Of a DNA stretch of 64,000 nucleotides, positions 47,178 through 56,800 are shown in pieces; positions within the stretch are counted from its first letter, which is position 1; every line of letters starts with the position of its first letter. The stretch covers positions 186,001 through 250,000 of the forward strand of contig NZ_JACHTM010000001.1 of assembly GCF_015354055.1 (NCBI RefSeq), given 5' to 3'. Under the pieces are notes generated by a model. The model did no database searches and was not told the DNA's origin. It saw only the letters and a list, made by a program, of their open reading frames with translations. A program made the position numbers and the translations under genes. This stretch comes from Thermaurantiacus tibetensis (GTDB lineage: Bacteria > Pseudomonadota > Alphaproteobacteria > Sphingomonadales > Sphingomonadaceae).

Positions 47178-47750
47178 TCAGCCGCGCGGCCGGAAAACGA
47201 GCCCGTCGGAGCTGGGCGTCACGTCAAGGGGCCCGAGCAAAGCGACCGCGAACGCTGCCCCCACCGCTGCGGGCTCCTCGGCAGGAGCGCCGGCAAGCAC
47301 CGCGGCGAGCGCCGCACCGGGGGGGCGGACCCTGCCCTCGAGCTGCAGCTGCGGCCGCCCCGCCGGCCCCTGTTCGCGCCCGAGCACCATGCGCCCCGGC
47401 GCGGAGAGGAGGGCCGCGGTGTCGAGCGCGAGCGCGGCAAGTCCGCGGACGGCGGGGGGGAGAAGCCCGTCCGGCACGGCGGTGACCCCATGCGGCGCGA
47501 CCGCGGGCGCGAGCAGGCCGAGGTCGAACGGCTCGTCCAAGCCTGCGCCGAACAGCGCCCGGAACAGGGCGAGCCGTGCCTCGGCCTGCCCCAGCGCCGC
47601 GCGCGCGACCGGGTCTGGCTCCGGGCCCATCTCGAGCGCGATGCCGAGCGCCCCGAGCGGGGTGGCCAGGTCATGGGCGAGCCGGCGCACGAGGAGGGTA
47701 TCGAGGGCTGCCCCACCCGCCCGCGCCTTCGCTTCCGGTCGGCCCGTCAC
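47178..47750 (-). CDS. Histidine phosphotransferase ChpT-like protein
   Basis: A 190-residue protein. The N-terminal helix LLVRRLAHDLATPLGALGIAL contains the phospho-acceptor His26-Asp27 of a dimerisation/histidine-phosphotransfer domain ('R..HDL..P.GAi.nglel' in ChpT). The C-terminal 100 residues replace a GHKL ATPase domain and lack N, G1 and G2 boxes, as in ChpT, which passes phosphate from CckA to CtrA and CpdR in alphaproteobacteria. The sequence is quite diverged (ALGIAL instead of AI.NGL.L), so orthology should be treated as likely rather than certain. GTG start at 47750; lies 4 bp after the cold-shock gene on the same strand. Confidence 0.75.
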   Translation of the reverse strand: MTGRPEAKARAGGAALDTLLVRRLAHDLATPLGALGIALEMGPEPDPVARAALGQAEARLALFRALFGAGLDEPFDLGLLAPAVAPHGVTAVPDGLLPPAVRGLAALALDTAALLSAPGRMVLGREQGPAGRPQLQLEGRVRPPGAALAAVLAGAPAEEPAAVGAAFAVALLGPLDVTPSSDGLVFRPRG

Positions 47751-47754
47751 GCCC

Positions 47755-48003
47755 TCAGGCGCCCGCGGGAGGGTCGTTGCGCCTTCGCCCCCGGCTCTCC
47801 CTCGGCGTGACGGCGCGGGCGATCACCCGGCCATCGCCCGTCTGGACCAGCTCGAACTCGACCTCCGTGCCCGGCGCCAGCGCAACGCCCCGGTCTCCCA
47901 CCACGGCCGAGGCGTGCACGAACGCATCGCGCGGGCCGTAGTGCGGCCGGACGAAGCCGAAGCCGCGCGCCGGGTCGAACCAGAGGACCGTGCCCGTTGC
48001 CAT
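47755..48003 (-). CDS. Cold-shock domain protein (CspA family)
   Basis: An 82-residue single cold-shock domain. It starts MATGTVLWFDPARGFGFVRP, with RNP1-like GFGFVRP and RNP2-like DAFVHASAV, and continues with VEFELVQTGDGRVIARAV; the last 15 residues are basic and Arg/Pro-rich. Such proteins bind single-stranded RNA or DNA and act as RNA chaperones. It sits between the JAMM protease and ChpT-like genes. Confidence 0.93.
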   Translation of the reverse strand: MATGTVLWFDPARGFGFVRPHYGPRDAFVHASAVVGDRGVALAPGTEVEFELVQTGDGRVIARAVTPRESRGRRRNDPPAGA

Positions 48004-48013
48004 GCCCGGCCTG

Positions 48014-48430
48014 CTACAGGAGCGGCGGTTCGACCGGAAGGGGGCGGAAGCCAAGGGCCGCCTCCCGGTCCGGAAGCCAGGCGGCAAGCCCCCCGGGGCC
48101 GACGATGATCCACACCCACGTCGGGTCAGTCACGCCGGCGCGGTCGGCGGCACTGGGCGCGAGCGGGCCTGATGGGTGGCTGTGCCAGACGCCCACGGCT
48201 GCGGGGCCCCCGGCCCGCGCGGCCCGCTGCACCTCGAGGAGATGCCGCGGGTCCACCTCGAACGCCTGCGCGGGCGTTGCCGCGACGTTGGCGGCGACGC
48301 TCGCGCTCCTGACCCAGACGTCTCCCCCGGCCGCCTCGCCGAACAGGAGCCCGCAAGCCTCGTGCGGCCGGGCTGCGCGCCACGCCCGCTCCATCGTCTC
48401 CCGGGCCGGGCTTGCCAGACGCACGCGCAT
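48014..48430 (-). CDS. JAMM/MPN+ (Mov34) metalloprotease-like protein
   Basis: A 138-residue single-domain JAMM protein. The zinc site is complete: Glu24 in RPHEACGLLFG, then VWHSHPSGPLAPSAADRAG, which supplies His83, His85 and Asp96 (H-S-H-P-x6-P-S-x2-D). Bacterial JAMM proteins of this size process ubiquitin-like sulfur carriers or act as isopeptidases. No sulfur-carrier gene is adjacent. ATG 48430 is 21 bp from the divergent rluD start. Confidence 0.9.
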   Translation of the reverse strand: MRVRLASPARETMERAWRAARPHEACGLLFGEAAGGDVWVRSASVAANVAATPAQAFEVDPRHLLEVQRAARAGGPAAVGVWHSHPSGPLAPSAADRAGVTDPTWVWIIVGPGGLAAWLPDREAALGFRPLPVEPPLL

Positions 48431-48451
48431 GGTCCCATTTCGAGGCCGGCG

Positions 48452-49417
48452 ATGAGCGGGCGTCAAGCCGAACGGCGGGTGCTGGGGCCGGAGGCGGCGG
48501 GCCTCCGCCTCGACCGCGCGCTCGCGCTCGCACTGCCCGCGTGGTCGCGCGAGCGGCTGAAGGCGCTGATTGCCGCAGGCGAGGTCGAGGTGGACGGCGT
48601 GACGGCGCGCGACCCGGCACGGCGCGTGGCAGGTGGCGAGGCCGTGCAGGTGCGGCTGCCGGAGCCGGCGCCGGCGGCGGCGCTCCCCCAGCCGATCCCG
48701 CTTGCCGTGGTGTACGAGGACGAGCATCTTCTCGTCGTCGACAAGCCGGCCGGCCTCGTCGTCCACCCGGCTGCCGGCAACCCGGACGGCACGCTCGTCA
48801 ATGCCCTGCTCCACCACTGCGGGGGCCGGCTCTCGGGCATCGGCGGCGTGGCGCGCCCCGGCATCGTCCATCGCATCGACAAGGACACCTCGGGCCTTCT
48901 CGTCGTCGCCAAGACCGATCCGGCCCATCGCGGGCTTGCCCGCCAGTTCGCGGCCCACTGCGTCGGGCGGCGTTACCTTGCCGTGGTCCTCGGCCTTCCG
49001 CTGCCGCCCGCCGGGCGAATCGCCACCCATCTCGCCCGGTCGGAGCGCAACCGCCACCGCATGGCAGCCGTGGACCCGCCGCGTGGAAAGCCTGCCGTCA
49101 CCCACTATCGCGTGATCGAGCCGCTCAAGGGCGCGGCCGTCGTCGAGTGCCGGCTCGAGACGGGGCGGACGCACCAGGTGCGGGCCCACATGGCCCACAT
49201 CGGCCACCCGCTGCTCGGCGACCAGCTCTACGGCGGACGGCGGGTCATGGGCTGCGGCATCGCGCGCCAGGCGCTTCATGCACGGAGCCTTGCCTTCCGG
49301 CACCCGGTGACGCAGGTAAATCTTGAATTCGAAAGTCCGGTTTCGGAGGATATTCAGGCGTTGGTCAGCCGGCTTCGCGTTGAAGGGTCCCAAGCCTCGT
49401 CGAAAGGGCGCACATGA
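48452..49417 (+). CDS. rluD: Ribosomal large subunit pseudouridine synthase RluA/RluD family (RluD-like)
   Basis: A 321-residue protein. The S4 RNA-binding domain is at residues 15-75 (GLRLDRALALALPAWSRERL, then GEVEVDGVTARDPARRV), followed by the catalytic domain with VVDKPAGLVVHPAAGN, catalytic HRIDKDTSGLLVVAKT (Asp in R-I-D), ETGRTHQVRAHMAHIGHPLLGD and the C-terminal RQALHARSLAFRHP. RluD converts U1911, 1915 and 1917 of 23S rRNA. The stop overlaps the rpoH start (ATGA), the arrangement usual in alphaproteobacteria. Confidence 0.95.
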   Translation: MSGRQAERRVLGPEAAGLRLDRALALALPAWSRERLKALIAAGEVEVDGVTARDPARRVAGGEAVQVRLPEPAPAAALPQPIPLAVVYEDEHLLVVDKPAGLVVHPAAGNPDGTLVNALLHHCGGRLSGIGGVARPGIVHRIDKDTSGLLVVAKTDPAHRGLARQFAAHCVGRRYLAVVLGLPLPPAGRIATHLARSERNRHRMAAVDPPRGKPAVTHYRVIEPLKGAAVVECRLETGRTHQVRAHMAHIGHPLLGDQLYGGRRVMGCGIARQALHARSLAFRHPVTQVNLEFESPVSEDIQALVSRLRVEGSQASSKGRT

Positions 49418-50310
49418 CGACCAATCTGCCACAGTCGATTCCTGCCCTCGGCCCGGACGTCTCGCTCAACCGCTATCTGGCCGAGATCCGCAAGTTTCCC
49501 ATCCTCTCGCCCGAAGAGGAGTATATGCTGGCCAAGCGCTGGCAGGAGCACCAGGACCCTGAGGCGGCGAAGAAGCTCGTCACCTCCCATCTCCGGCTCG
49601 TGGCCAAGATCGCGATGGGCTACCGCGGCTACGGCCTTCCGCTCTCCGAGCTCATCTCGGAGGGCAACATCGGCCTCATGCAGGGGGTGAAGAAGTTCGA
49701 GCCCGACCGCGGCTTCCGGCTCGCCACCTATGCCATGTGGTGGATCAAGGCCGCCATCCAGGAATACATCCTGCGCTCCTGGAGCCTGGTGAAGATCGGC
49801 ACCACGGCCGCGCAGAAGAAGCTCTTCTTCAACCTCCGCCGGATGAAGGGGAAGCTCGAGGCGATCGATGATGGCGACCTCCACCCGGACGACGTGCGGA
49901 AGATCGCCCAGGACCTCGGCGTCTCGGAAGAGGACGTCATCTCGATGAACCGGCGGATGGCCAAGGGTGGGGACACGAGCCTCAACGCGCCCTTGCGCGA
50001 CGATGGCGAGGGCGAGTGGCAGGACTGGCTGACCGATGAGGGCCCGGCGCAGGACGAGGTGCTGGCCGAGGCCGAGGAGGCCGACATCCGCCACGAGCTC
50101 CTTCGCGAGGCGCTCATGACGCTGAACGAGCGCGAGCGCCACATCCTCACCCAGCGGCGGCTGGTGGATGAGCCGCAGACGCTCGAGGAGCTTTCGGCCC
50201 AGTATGGCGTCTCACGCGAGCGGATCCGCCAGATCGAGGTCCGCGCCTTCGAGAAGCTGCAGAAGGAGATGGTGCGCCTCTCGCGGGAGCGGAAGCTGAT
50301 CGAGGCCTGA
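49414..50310 (+). CDS. rpoH: RNA polymerase sigma-32 factor (heat shock)
   Basis: A 298-residue group 3 sigma factor. Region 1.2/2.1 begins LNRYLAEIRKFPILSPEEEY; region 2.2-2.4 contains ELISEGNIGLMQGVKKFEPD and RLATYAMWWIKAAIQEYILR; the RpoH box QKKLFFNLRRMK is intact; region 4.2 has QTLEELSAQYGVSRERIRQIEVRAFEKL (in parts). It directs transcription of chaperone and protease genes. It overlaps rluD by 4 bp, so basal expression may depend on the rluD transcript; the sequence before it inside rluD shows no clear dedicated promoter. Confidence 0.97.
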   Translation: MTTNLPQSIPALGPDVSLNRYLAEIRKFPILSPEEEYMLAKRWQEHQDPEAAKKLVTSHLRLVAKIAMGYRGYGLPLSELISEGNIGLMQGVKKFEPDRGFRLATYAMWWIKAAIQEYILRSWSLVKIGTTAAQKKLFFNLRRMKGKLEAIDDGDLHPDDVRKIAQDLGVSEEDVISMNRRMAKGGDTSLNAPLRDDGEGEWQDWLTDEGPAQDEVLAEAEEADIRHELLREALMTLNERERHILTQRRLVDEPQTLEELSAQYGVSRERIRQIEVRAFEKLQKEMVRLSRERKLIEA

Positions 50311-50330
50311 CGCAGGCCTCGCCGGCCACC

Positions 50331-50346
50331 CCTGACCGGGGTCAGG
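50331..50346. terminator. Weak hairpin between convergent rpoH and queE
   Basis: CCTGAC-CGGG-GTCAGG (50331-50346) forms a 6-bp stem with a 4-base loop about 20 bp after the rpoH stop. No T-tract follows. The remaining 130 bp to the queE stop are GC-rich without a recognisable feature. Confidence 0.35.
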
Positions 50347-50476
50347 CCGCGTCGGCAGCCCCATGCGCCGGGCCGGGGATGGGCGGACCGGCCCTCGCCT
50401 GCGCGGCGGCCGCGGCGCACCATGACCCATCCCGGCCTCCCCCATCTCGATGCGGCAAAGCTGTGGGCCCCGGCCC

Positions 50477-51106
50477 CTAGGGCAGGCCGGTCAGCTTGTG
50501 GGTCTGGAGCGAGAGCCGCCAGCGCGGGTGGGCAAGGCAGTGGCGGATGGCCGCCCGCGTGTTGGCCTCCCGCTCGGGCCCGTCCATCGGCTGGAGGAAG
50601 AAGTGGCGGAACGCCCAGCCCTCGACCGCCTCGGGCGGGAGCCCGGGCTGGGGAAAGACCAGCTTCAGCTCGTCGCCCGCGCGGAGCACCGTCTCGGCGC
50701 CCGCCTTGGGGGAGACACAGATCCAGTCCAGCCCCGGCGGGGCCGGCAGCGTCCCGTTGGTCTCGATTGCGACGCGGAAGCCGCGGGCGTGGAGCGCGTC
50801 GACGAGCGGGGTGTCGAGCTGGAGGAGCGGCTCGCCGCCCGTCATCACCACGAGGCGGTGCGCCGGTTCGGGCCCCCACGCGGCAGCGATCGCATGCGCC
50901 AGGCTCTCTGCGTCCGCGAACCGGCCGCCACCGGGCCCGTCGGTGCCGACGAAGTCGGTGTCGCAGAAGCGGCAGGTGGCCCGCGCCCGGTCGGCCTCGC
51001 GGCCCGACCAGAGATTGCAGCCCGCAAAGCGGCAGAAGACGGCGCGCATCCCCGTCTGCGCACCCTCGCCCTGGAGGGTCACGTAGAGCTCCTTCACGGC
51101 GTACAT
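50477..51106 (-). CDS. queE: 7-carboxy-7-deazaguanine synthase QueE
   Basis: A 209-residue radical SAM enzyme of queuosine synthesis that converts 6-carboxytetrahydropterin to 7-carboxy-7-deazaguanine. The N-terminus [18 protein letters not shown] is the QueE signature; the cluster-binding Cys residues are in [11 protein letters not shown] and the later [10 protein letters not shown] (the long insertion form C-x(n)-C-x2-C typical of proteobacterial QueE), and [13 protein letters not shown] follows. The start lies 13 bp inside the 3' end of queC, so the two are coupled. The third partner, queD, is not in the window. Confidence 0.95.
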   Translation of the reverse strand: MYAVKELYVTLQGEGAQTGMRAVFCRFAGCNLWSGREADRARATCRFCDTDFVGTDGPGGGRFADAESLAHAIAAAWGPEPAHRLVVMTGGEPLLQLDTPLVDALHARGFRVAIETNGTLPAPPGLDWICVSPKAGAETVLRAGDELKLVFPQPGLPPEAVEGWAFRHFFLQPMDGPEREANTRAAIRHCLAHPRWRLSLQTHKLTGLP

Positions 51107-51801
51107 GCGTAGTCCGTCGGGTCGGGGACGCCGGCCTCGGCGAAGCCCTTCCGGCGCAGCCGGCAGCTGTCGCAGAGGCCGCAGTGGCGGCCGCCGGGTG
51201 CCGGGTCGTAGCAGGACCAGGTGAGGCGCGCGTCGAGCCCGGCCTCGGCGGCTGCCTTCACGATGCCGGCCTTGGTGAGGTGGACGAGGGGGGCGTGCAC
51301 GCGGAACCGGGCCGCACCCTCGACGCCCGCGCGGGTGGCGAGGTTGGCAAGCGCCTCGAAGGCCGAAATGAACGCGGGCCGGCAGTCGGGGTAGCCGGAG
51401 TAGTCGAGCGCGTTGACGCCGATCACGAGGTCGCTTGCGCCCTCGGCCTCGGCAAGGGCGAGGGCGAGCGAGAGGAAGATGGTGTTGCGCGCCGGGACAT
51501 AGGTGACGGGGATTCCGGGTGCGACGCCCGCCTTGGGGACCGGGATGTCGGCCGTCAGCGCCGAGCCGCCGAAGGCCCTGAGGTCGAGGGGGAGGACGAC
51601 GTGGCGCGCGACCCGCCATGCCTCGGCCAGGCGGCGGGCGGCCTCGAGCTCGAGGCGGTGGCGCTGGCCATAGTCGAGGGTGAGCGCGACGGTGCGTGCG
51701 CCGGCCCGGGCCGCCAGCGCGAGGCAGGTGGCGCTGTCGAGCCCGCCCGAGAGGAGGACGACGGCCGTCCGCCCGGCGAGCTCCTTGAGCGCCGCGCTCA
51801 T
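51094..51801 (-). CDS. queC: 7-cyano-7-deazaguanine synthase QueC
   Basis: A 235-residue PP-loop ATPase making preQ0 from 7-carboxy-7-deazaguanine, ammonia and ATP. The PP-loop is [12 protein letters not shown], followed by [34 protein letters not shown] and the C-terminal zinc-binding Cys set in [21 protein letters not shown]. Length is normal. It overlaps the DUF3429 gene (ATGA) upstream and queE downstream. Confidence 0.97.
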   Translation of the reverse strand: MSAALKELAGRTAVVLLSGGLDSATCLALAARAGARTVALTLDYGQRHRLELEAARRLAEAWRVARHVVLPLDLRAFGGSALTADIPVPKAGVAPGIPVTYVPARNTIFLSLALALAEAEGASDLVIGVNALDYSGYPDCRPAFISAFEALANLATRAGVEGAARFRVHAPLVHLTKAGIVKAAAEAGLDARLTWSCYDPAPGGRHCGLCDSCRLRRKGFAEAGVPDPTDYACTP

Positions 51802-52253
51802 GGCCCGAGGGCGCCGGCGGCCGGCAGCAGGGCGACCAGCCCGAGGGCGACGGTGAGGACGCCGAGCGCAACAGACAGCGGCACGCGCAGGCGCATCCAG
51901 CCTGCAGGCGCGAGGCCGAGCCGGACGAGGGCGCGATCGACGGGAAGGGTTGCCATGATGACGAGGCCGAGGACGATGAGCCGGCCCGGCGTCATCGCCA
52001 GCAGCAAGGCCAGCGCAGCGAGGCTCGGGGCCACGGCAACGAGGTAGAGCGGCCAGGCCCGTTCCGGGCCGGCGCGGGTGGCGAGCCCCCACCAGGCGCC
52101 GCCGAGGAAGGAGAGGATGAGCCCGGAGTAGAGCGCGCCGGCGCGGAAGGCGAATTCGGGCACCGGCGGCGGGGCGAGCACGGCGGCACCGAGCGCCGCG
52201 GCGGCGGGCAGGAGGCCGGACCAGCCGAGAAGCATGGCGGGGCGGGGCAGCAT
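51798..52253 (-). CDS. DUF3429 integral membrane protein
   Basis: A 151-residue protein with about five transmembrane helices. The stretch [21 protein letters not shown] is the conserved 'Y...ILSFLGG..WG' block of DUF3429. It overlaps queC by 4 bp and probably starts the queC-queE operon. Its function is unknown; association with queuosine genes is probably positional. Confidence 0.85.
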   Translation of the reverse strand: MLPRPAMLLGWSGLLPAAAALGAAVLAPPPVPEFAFRAGALYSGLILSFLGGAWWGLATRAGPERAWPLYLVAVAPSLAALALLLAMTPGRLIVLGLVIMATLPVDRALVRLGLAPAGWMRLRVPLSVALGVLTVALGLVALLPAAGALGP

Positions 52254-52319
52254 GGCGTGGTGCCTAGAGCCTTGCCGGCCGATGTGCCAAGGGCGGGCAG
52301 ACGGTTCGGGGAGATGCGC

Positions 52320-53186
52320 ATGGAGCAGGAACGGATGGCATGGCCTGGGGGCGCGAAGGTGGCGCTCTCGATCGTCGTCAACGTCGAGGAAGGCTCGGAG
52401 ATGACGGTGGCCCGCGGCGACAGGGGCATGGAGCCGGTCGACGAGCTCGGCGTCTTCGTGAAGGCGCCCATCCGCAACTTCGCAAACGAATCCAACTATC
52501 TCTACGGCATCAAGGCGGGTGCGCCCAGAGTGGTGGAGCTGCTGCGCCGCTACCGGGTGGCAGCCTCGTGGACGGTGGCAGCCATGAGCCTCGAGACCCA
52601 CCCCGAGGTGGCCGCCGCCATCCGCGAGCTCGGCCACGAGCCCGTCGCGCACGGGTGGCGCTGGATCCACCAGTTCCGCATGGACGAGGCGGCCGAGCGC
52701 GACTTCATCCGCCGTGCGGCCGACAGCATCGAGGCCTCGACCGGCACGCGGCCCATGGGCTGGCTGTCGCGCTACCTCCTCACGCCGAACACCCGCCGGC
52801 TCCTCGTCGAGGAGGGCTTTGCCTATCACATGGACGACTATTCGGGCGACGTGCCCTTCTGGGACCGGGAGACGGTGCCCGGGCGTCCGATGGTCATCAT
52901 GCCCTATGCGCTCGACACCAACGACATGAAGATGTGGACCGACCCGGCCTACACGCCCGACGCGTGGCTTGCCTATGCGCGCCACAGCTTCGACCAGCTG
53001 TGGCGGGAAGGCGAGGCAGGCTTCCCGAAAATGATGAGCCTTGGCCTGCATCTCAGGATCATCGGCCGGCCGGGGCGGATCTGGGCCTTCGAGGAGTTCC
53101 TCCGCCACGTCACCGCCAAGCCCGGCGTGTGGATTGCAACGCGCGGCGAGATCGCCCGCCACTTCGCGGCGACCCACCCGGCCTGA
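52320..53186 (+). CDS. Polysaccharide deacetylase-family (PuuE/allantoinase-like) protein
   Basis: A 288-residue CE4-fold protein. It shows the PuuE pattern more strictly than the copy at 7784-8701: VALSIVVNVEEGSEM (N-x-EEG), ESNYLYGIKAGAPRVVELLR, EPVAHGWRWIHQFRMD, RPMGWLSRYLLTPNTRRLL and the C-terminal GVWIATRGEIARHF. PuuE-type enzymes hydrolyse allantoin without a metal or act on related cyclic amides. GGGGAG precedes ATG 52320; ATG 52314 is two codons earlier. Monocistronic and divergent from the queC operon, so not linked to the island by position. Confidence 0.87.
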   Translation: MEQERMAWPGGAKVALSIVVNVEEGSEMTVARGDRGMEPVDELGVFVKAPIRNFANESNYLYGIKAGAPRVVELLRRYRVAASWTVAAMSLETHPEVAAAIRELGHEPVAHGWRWIHQFRMDEAAERDFIRRAADSIEASTGTRPMGWLSRYLLTPNTRRLLVEEGFAYHMDDYSGDVPFWDRETVPGRPMVIMPYALDTNDMKMWTDPAYTPDAWLAYARHSFDQLWREGEAGFPKMMSLGLHLRIIGRPGRIWAFEEFLRHVTAKPGVWIATRGEIARHFAATHPA

Positions 53187-53195
53187 ACGTCCGCG

Positions 53196-53756
53196 TCAGC
53201 TCCGCGTGCAGAGCACGTCGGCGAGATAGTTGCGCCCGCGGATCGTCTCCGTCCGCTGGAAGGCCGAGCGGTTCCACCCGCCCGAGCGGCAGAAGCTGTC
53301 GGCACTGCGCTGGACGCAGGCCGCCGAGGCAAGGCCGCCGGGGCAGGCCTCGACCCGGTAGCCCCGGCTGGCGGGCTGCGGGAAATATTCGGACATCATG
53401 CCCCGCATGCTGCGGTTGTCGGAGGGGACCTGGCCCCAGCCGCCCCAGCCCGAATCGCCCACGGGGCGGATCGACTGCAGCCGGCCGCGCCAGCCATGGG
53501 TCATGGCGAGGTTGGGGCTCGAGGACGAGAGGGTGAGGCAGCGGCCGCGGAAGTTGCGCTCCGGGCAGAGCTCCCAGGTGCCGGAGGCGACCCGGATGCT
53601 GTTGACTGGCCATGCCAGCCGGAGGTCGGGGTTTGCCTCCGAGACGGCGACGGCCGGCCCGCTGAAGCCGCGATCGCGATAGACGGTGACCTCGTTTGCC
53701 GCGAGCGGCGCGGCAGCGGCCGCGGCGAGGGCGAGCAGGGCGGGCTTCGCGTGCAT
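53196..53756 (-). CDS. Secreted beta/gamma-crystallin-family protein
   Basis: A 186-residue exported protein. The signal peptide is HAKPALLALAAAAAAPLAA. The mature part begins with two Greek-key half repeats of the beta/gamma-crystallin fold: VTVYRDRGFSGPAVAVSE and WELCPERNFRGRCLTLS ('[VI]-x-[VL]-[YF]-x-x-x-x-F-x-G' twice). The second half, about 90 residues with four Cys, is not recognised. Bacterial members often bind calcium at N/D-N/D-x-x-S/T-S sites; the motif here (SSSSPN) is degenerate, so calcium binding is doubtful. Its 3' end faces that of the deacetylase gene, and 109 bp separate its start from the DUF748 gene. Confidence 0.85.
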   Translation of the reverse strand: MHAKPALLALAAAAAAPLAANEVTVYRDRGFSGPAVAVSEANPDLRLAWPVNSIRVASGTWELCPERNFRGRCLTLSSSSPNLAMTHGWRGRLQSIRPVGDSGWGGWGQVPSDNRSMRGMMSEYFPQPASRGYRVEACPGGLASAACVQRSADSFCRSGGWNRSAFQRTETIRGRNYLADVLCTRS

Positions 53757-53865
53757 GAAAATCCTCCCGCCCCCGCCCTAGCCGAGCGGCAGCCGCGTGC
53801 AAGGGTAAACGGCTTGACGCCGCGGCGCCCGCGCGCCCCTATGCGGGCGGACGGAGGAGGAGCGC

Positions 53866-56800
53866 GTGGGACTGGCGCGACGCTGGTGGGTCTGGCTGCC
53901 GCTCGCGCTGGCCCTTGGTCTCGTCGGCCTCTGGTGGGGCGCGCGGACCCTCGTCCCCAGCCTCGTCCGCGACCGCGCCGAGGCCTGGACTCGCGACCGG
54001 CTCGGCATGGAGCTGGCGCTTGGCGCCGTGCGCTTCGATCCGCTGCGCTTGGCGCTCGATCTCGAGGGCCTCGCGCTTCCGGCCGCTGCGCCCATGGTGT
54101 CCGCGCGCGCGCTCCACGTCGACCTCTCGTGGCGCTCCCTCCTGTCCGGCACGCCGCGCCTCGATGCGGTGCGGATCGACTCGCCCCGGATCGAGGCAGA
54201 GCTCGACACCGACGGCCGCCTGAACCTCGCCCGGCTTCTTCCGCCCGACGATGGCGAGCCCGTGCCCTCGCTCTTCATTGCCGACCTTCGGGTCGAGCGC
54301 GGGCAGCTTGGCTTTGCCGACCGCCGGCGCGGGGCCGAGGCGCGCGTGCGCCTGCTGCCCTTCGCCTTCGTGCTCTCCGATCTCCACACCACCCGCGACG
54401 CCGGCGGCCGCTTCCGCCTTGCCGGCACCACGCCGGCCGGCGAGGGCCTGGCCTGGGAGGGGACGGTTGCGCTGACGCCGCTCGCCTCGACCGGCGCGGT
54501 CGCCATCCGCGGCCTCGATGGCGCGCGGGCCGCGGCATTCCTGGGGGACGATCTCCCGGCCGACGTTCGCGCCGGCCGGGCCGACATCGTCCTTCCCTAC
54601 CGCGTGGCGCTCTCGGGCGAACGCCTGGGCCTCACGCTGGTGCGACCGCGGGCGACCGTCTCCGGCCTCGCCCTTGCCGCCCGGCCCGAGACCCTCCGCG
54701 CGACCATCGCGGCCGGCGGAGTCGCGCTCGAAGCGGACCGGCTGGAGCTGACGCAGGCGCCCGGCGCCGGCCTTGCCTGGTCGCTTGCGGCACCCGCCAT
54801 CGAGGTCCGCGAGGTGAAGGTGGCGGGCACCGGCCCCGCGGCGGGCGAGGGCTTCGGCGTGGCGCGCATCGCCCTTGCCGACCTCCGCGCCGGGCACGAT
54901 GCCCCGCTTGCCATCGGCCGGGTGCGGGTGGAGGGGCTGGAGGCCGACCTCGTGCGCGCGCCCGGCGGCGCCATCCGGCTGCGGAAGCTCCTGCCCGAGC
55001 GCCCGGCCGGCGGCGGGGAAGGGGCACCGCCGGTCGCGATCGGGCGGATCGAGCTCGCTGGCGCCCGCATCCGCTTCGACGAGCGCTCGACGCCGCGCAA
55101 GGCCCGCTACACGCTTGCGCCGCTCGACGCCGTCGTGACCGGCTTTGCGACCGAAGCCGCCGCGCCGCTCGAGGTGAGCCTCTCCGGCGGGCTCGATGGC
55201 CGGCCGCTCCGGGTGTCGGGCACGGTTGCGGCCGACGGCAGCCGTGCCGATCTCGCCGTCCGCCTCTCCGCCCTGCCGCTGACCATGGCGCTCCCCTACC
55301 TGCCCGACTTCCCGGCGCTCGAGCTCATCTCCGGCACGCTCGGGATCGACGGGCGCATCCGCTACGCCGCCGGACGGCGTGGCGCGCCCCAGCTCGGCTT
55401 CGACGGGGCCGTGGAGGTGACCGGCTTCCGCCTGCGCGAACTGGTCCGCAACAGCGACCTCGTCCGCTTCGCGGCGCTCAGCATGCGCGGGATCGGCTAT
55501 GACGGGCGCGAGCTCTCCATTGCCGACGCCCTGCTGGTACGGCCCGTGGGCCAGGTGGCGCTCCTCGATGACGGCCAGTTCAACTACGGCTTCCTGCTGG
55601 ACGAGGGCACGTCGGTCGAGGCGGCACGCGCGCGTCTTGCCGCCCGGCAGCAGCCGGCGCGCAAGCTCACCCGCCCCGAGCGGCGCGAGGCGCGCGCCCG
55701 GGCCGAGGCGGAGCGGGCCGCAAGGGCTGCCGCACGGGCGCAGCCCAGGCCGCCGCCGGCCGAGCCCGCGCTGCCGCTCGTCATCCGGAGGCTCCGCATT
55801 GCCGACGGCACCTTCGCCTTTGCCGACCTCGTGGTCGAGCCGGACTTCCGCGCCGAGATCCTTGCCGTCAACGGCACGATGACCGGCGTGACCAACCGGC
55901 CCGGCCGGGTCGCCGAGGTCGATCTCAAGGGCCATGTCGTCGACCGCTTTTCCCCGGTCGAGATCCGCGGGCGGATGAACCTGTTCGACTATGCGGAAGC
56001 GACGGACATGCGCCTCGTCTTCCGCAACATCGATCTTCCCGTCTTCAACCCCTATTCGGGCACCTACGCGGGCTATGCCATTGCCAAGGGGAAGCTCTCG
56101 GCCGAGCTCGACTACCGCGTCGCGAACGCGGCCCTTGCCGCCAACCACCGGGTGGTCATCGACCAGCTGGAGTGGGGCGAGGCGACCGAGAGCCGGCAGA
56201 AGGTGGGCCTGCCGGTGCGCCTTGCGACCGCCATCCTCAAGGACCGGCGCGGGGTGATCACCCTCGAGCTGCCGGTCTCGGGCACGGTTGACGACCCCGA
56301 GTTCCGGCTCGGGCCGCTCATCTGGAAGGCGCTCGGCCAGTTCCTGGGCAAGCTGGTGACGGCCCCCTTCCGCGCGCTCGGCGGCCTTTTCGCCGACCGC
56401 GAGGACGCGCACGTCCTCTTCTTCGCGCCGGGCTCCGCAGACCTGCCCGATGGCGCCGCGGCCACCCTTGCCGAGCTTGGCCGGGCGCTCGCGGAGCGGC
56501 CCGCGCTGCGGCTCGACATCCCTGCCTCGCCCGGGCTTGCCGCCGATGCCGATGCCATGGCCGCGGCCGCGCTTGATGCGGCCCTTCTTGCGCGCGCCGG
56601 CCGCAAGGCAAGCGCGCTCGCCGAGATTCCGCTCGAGCGCCAGGAGGAGCTGCTGCGCGACCTCCATCGGGCGCGGCTTGGCGCCAGGCCGGAGCTGCCC
56701 GAGGCCGAGGGGGACCGCGAGGCCCGGCGCGCGGCGCGGGTCGAGGCGATGCGTGCAGCGCTCCTGCCCGGCTTCCGGCCGGATGCAGCGGCGCTGCGGG

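Noticed and set aside
53814-53845. TTGACG ... CCCTATGCG before the DUF748 gene as a promoter
   Set aside because: The two elements are 20 bp apart when aligned as in the ffs and secG promoters, too far for a confident call.
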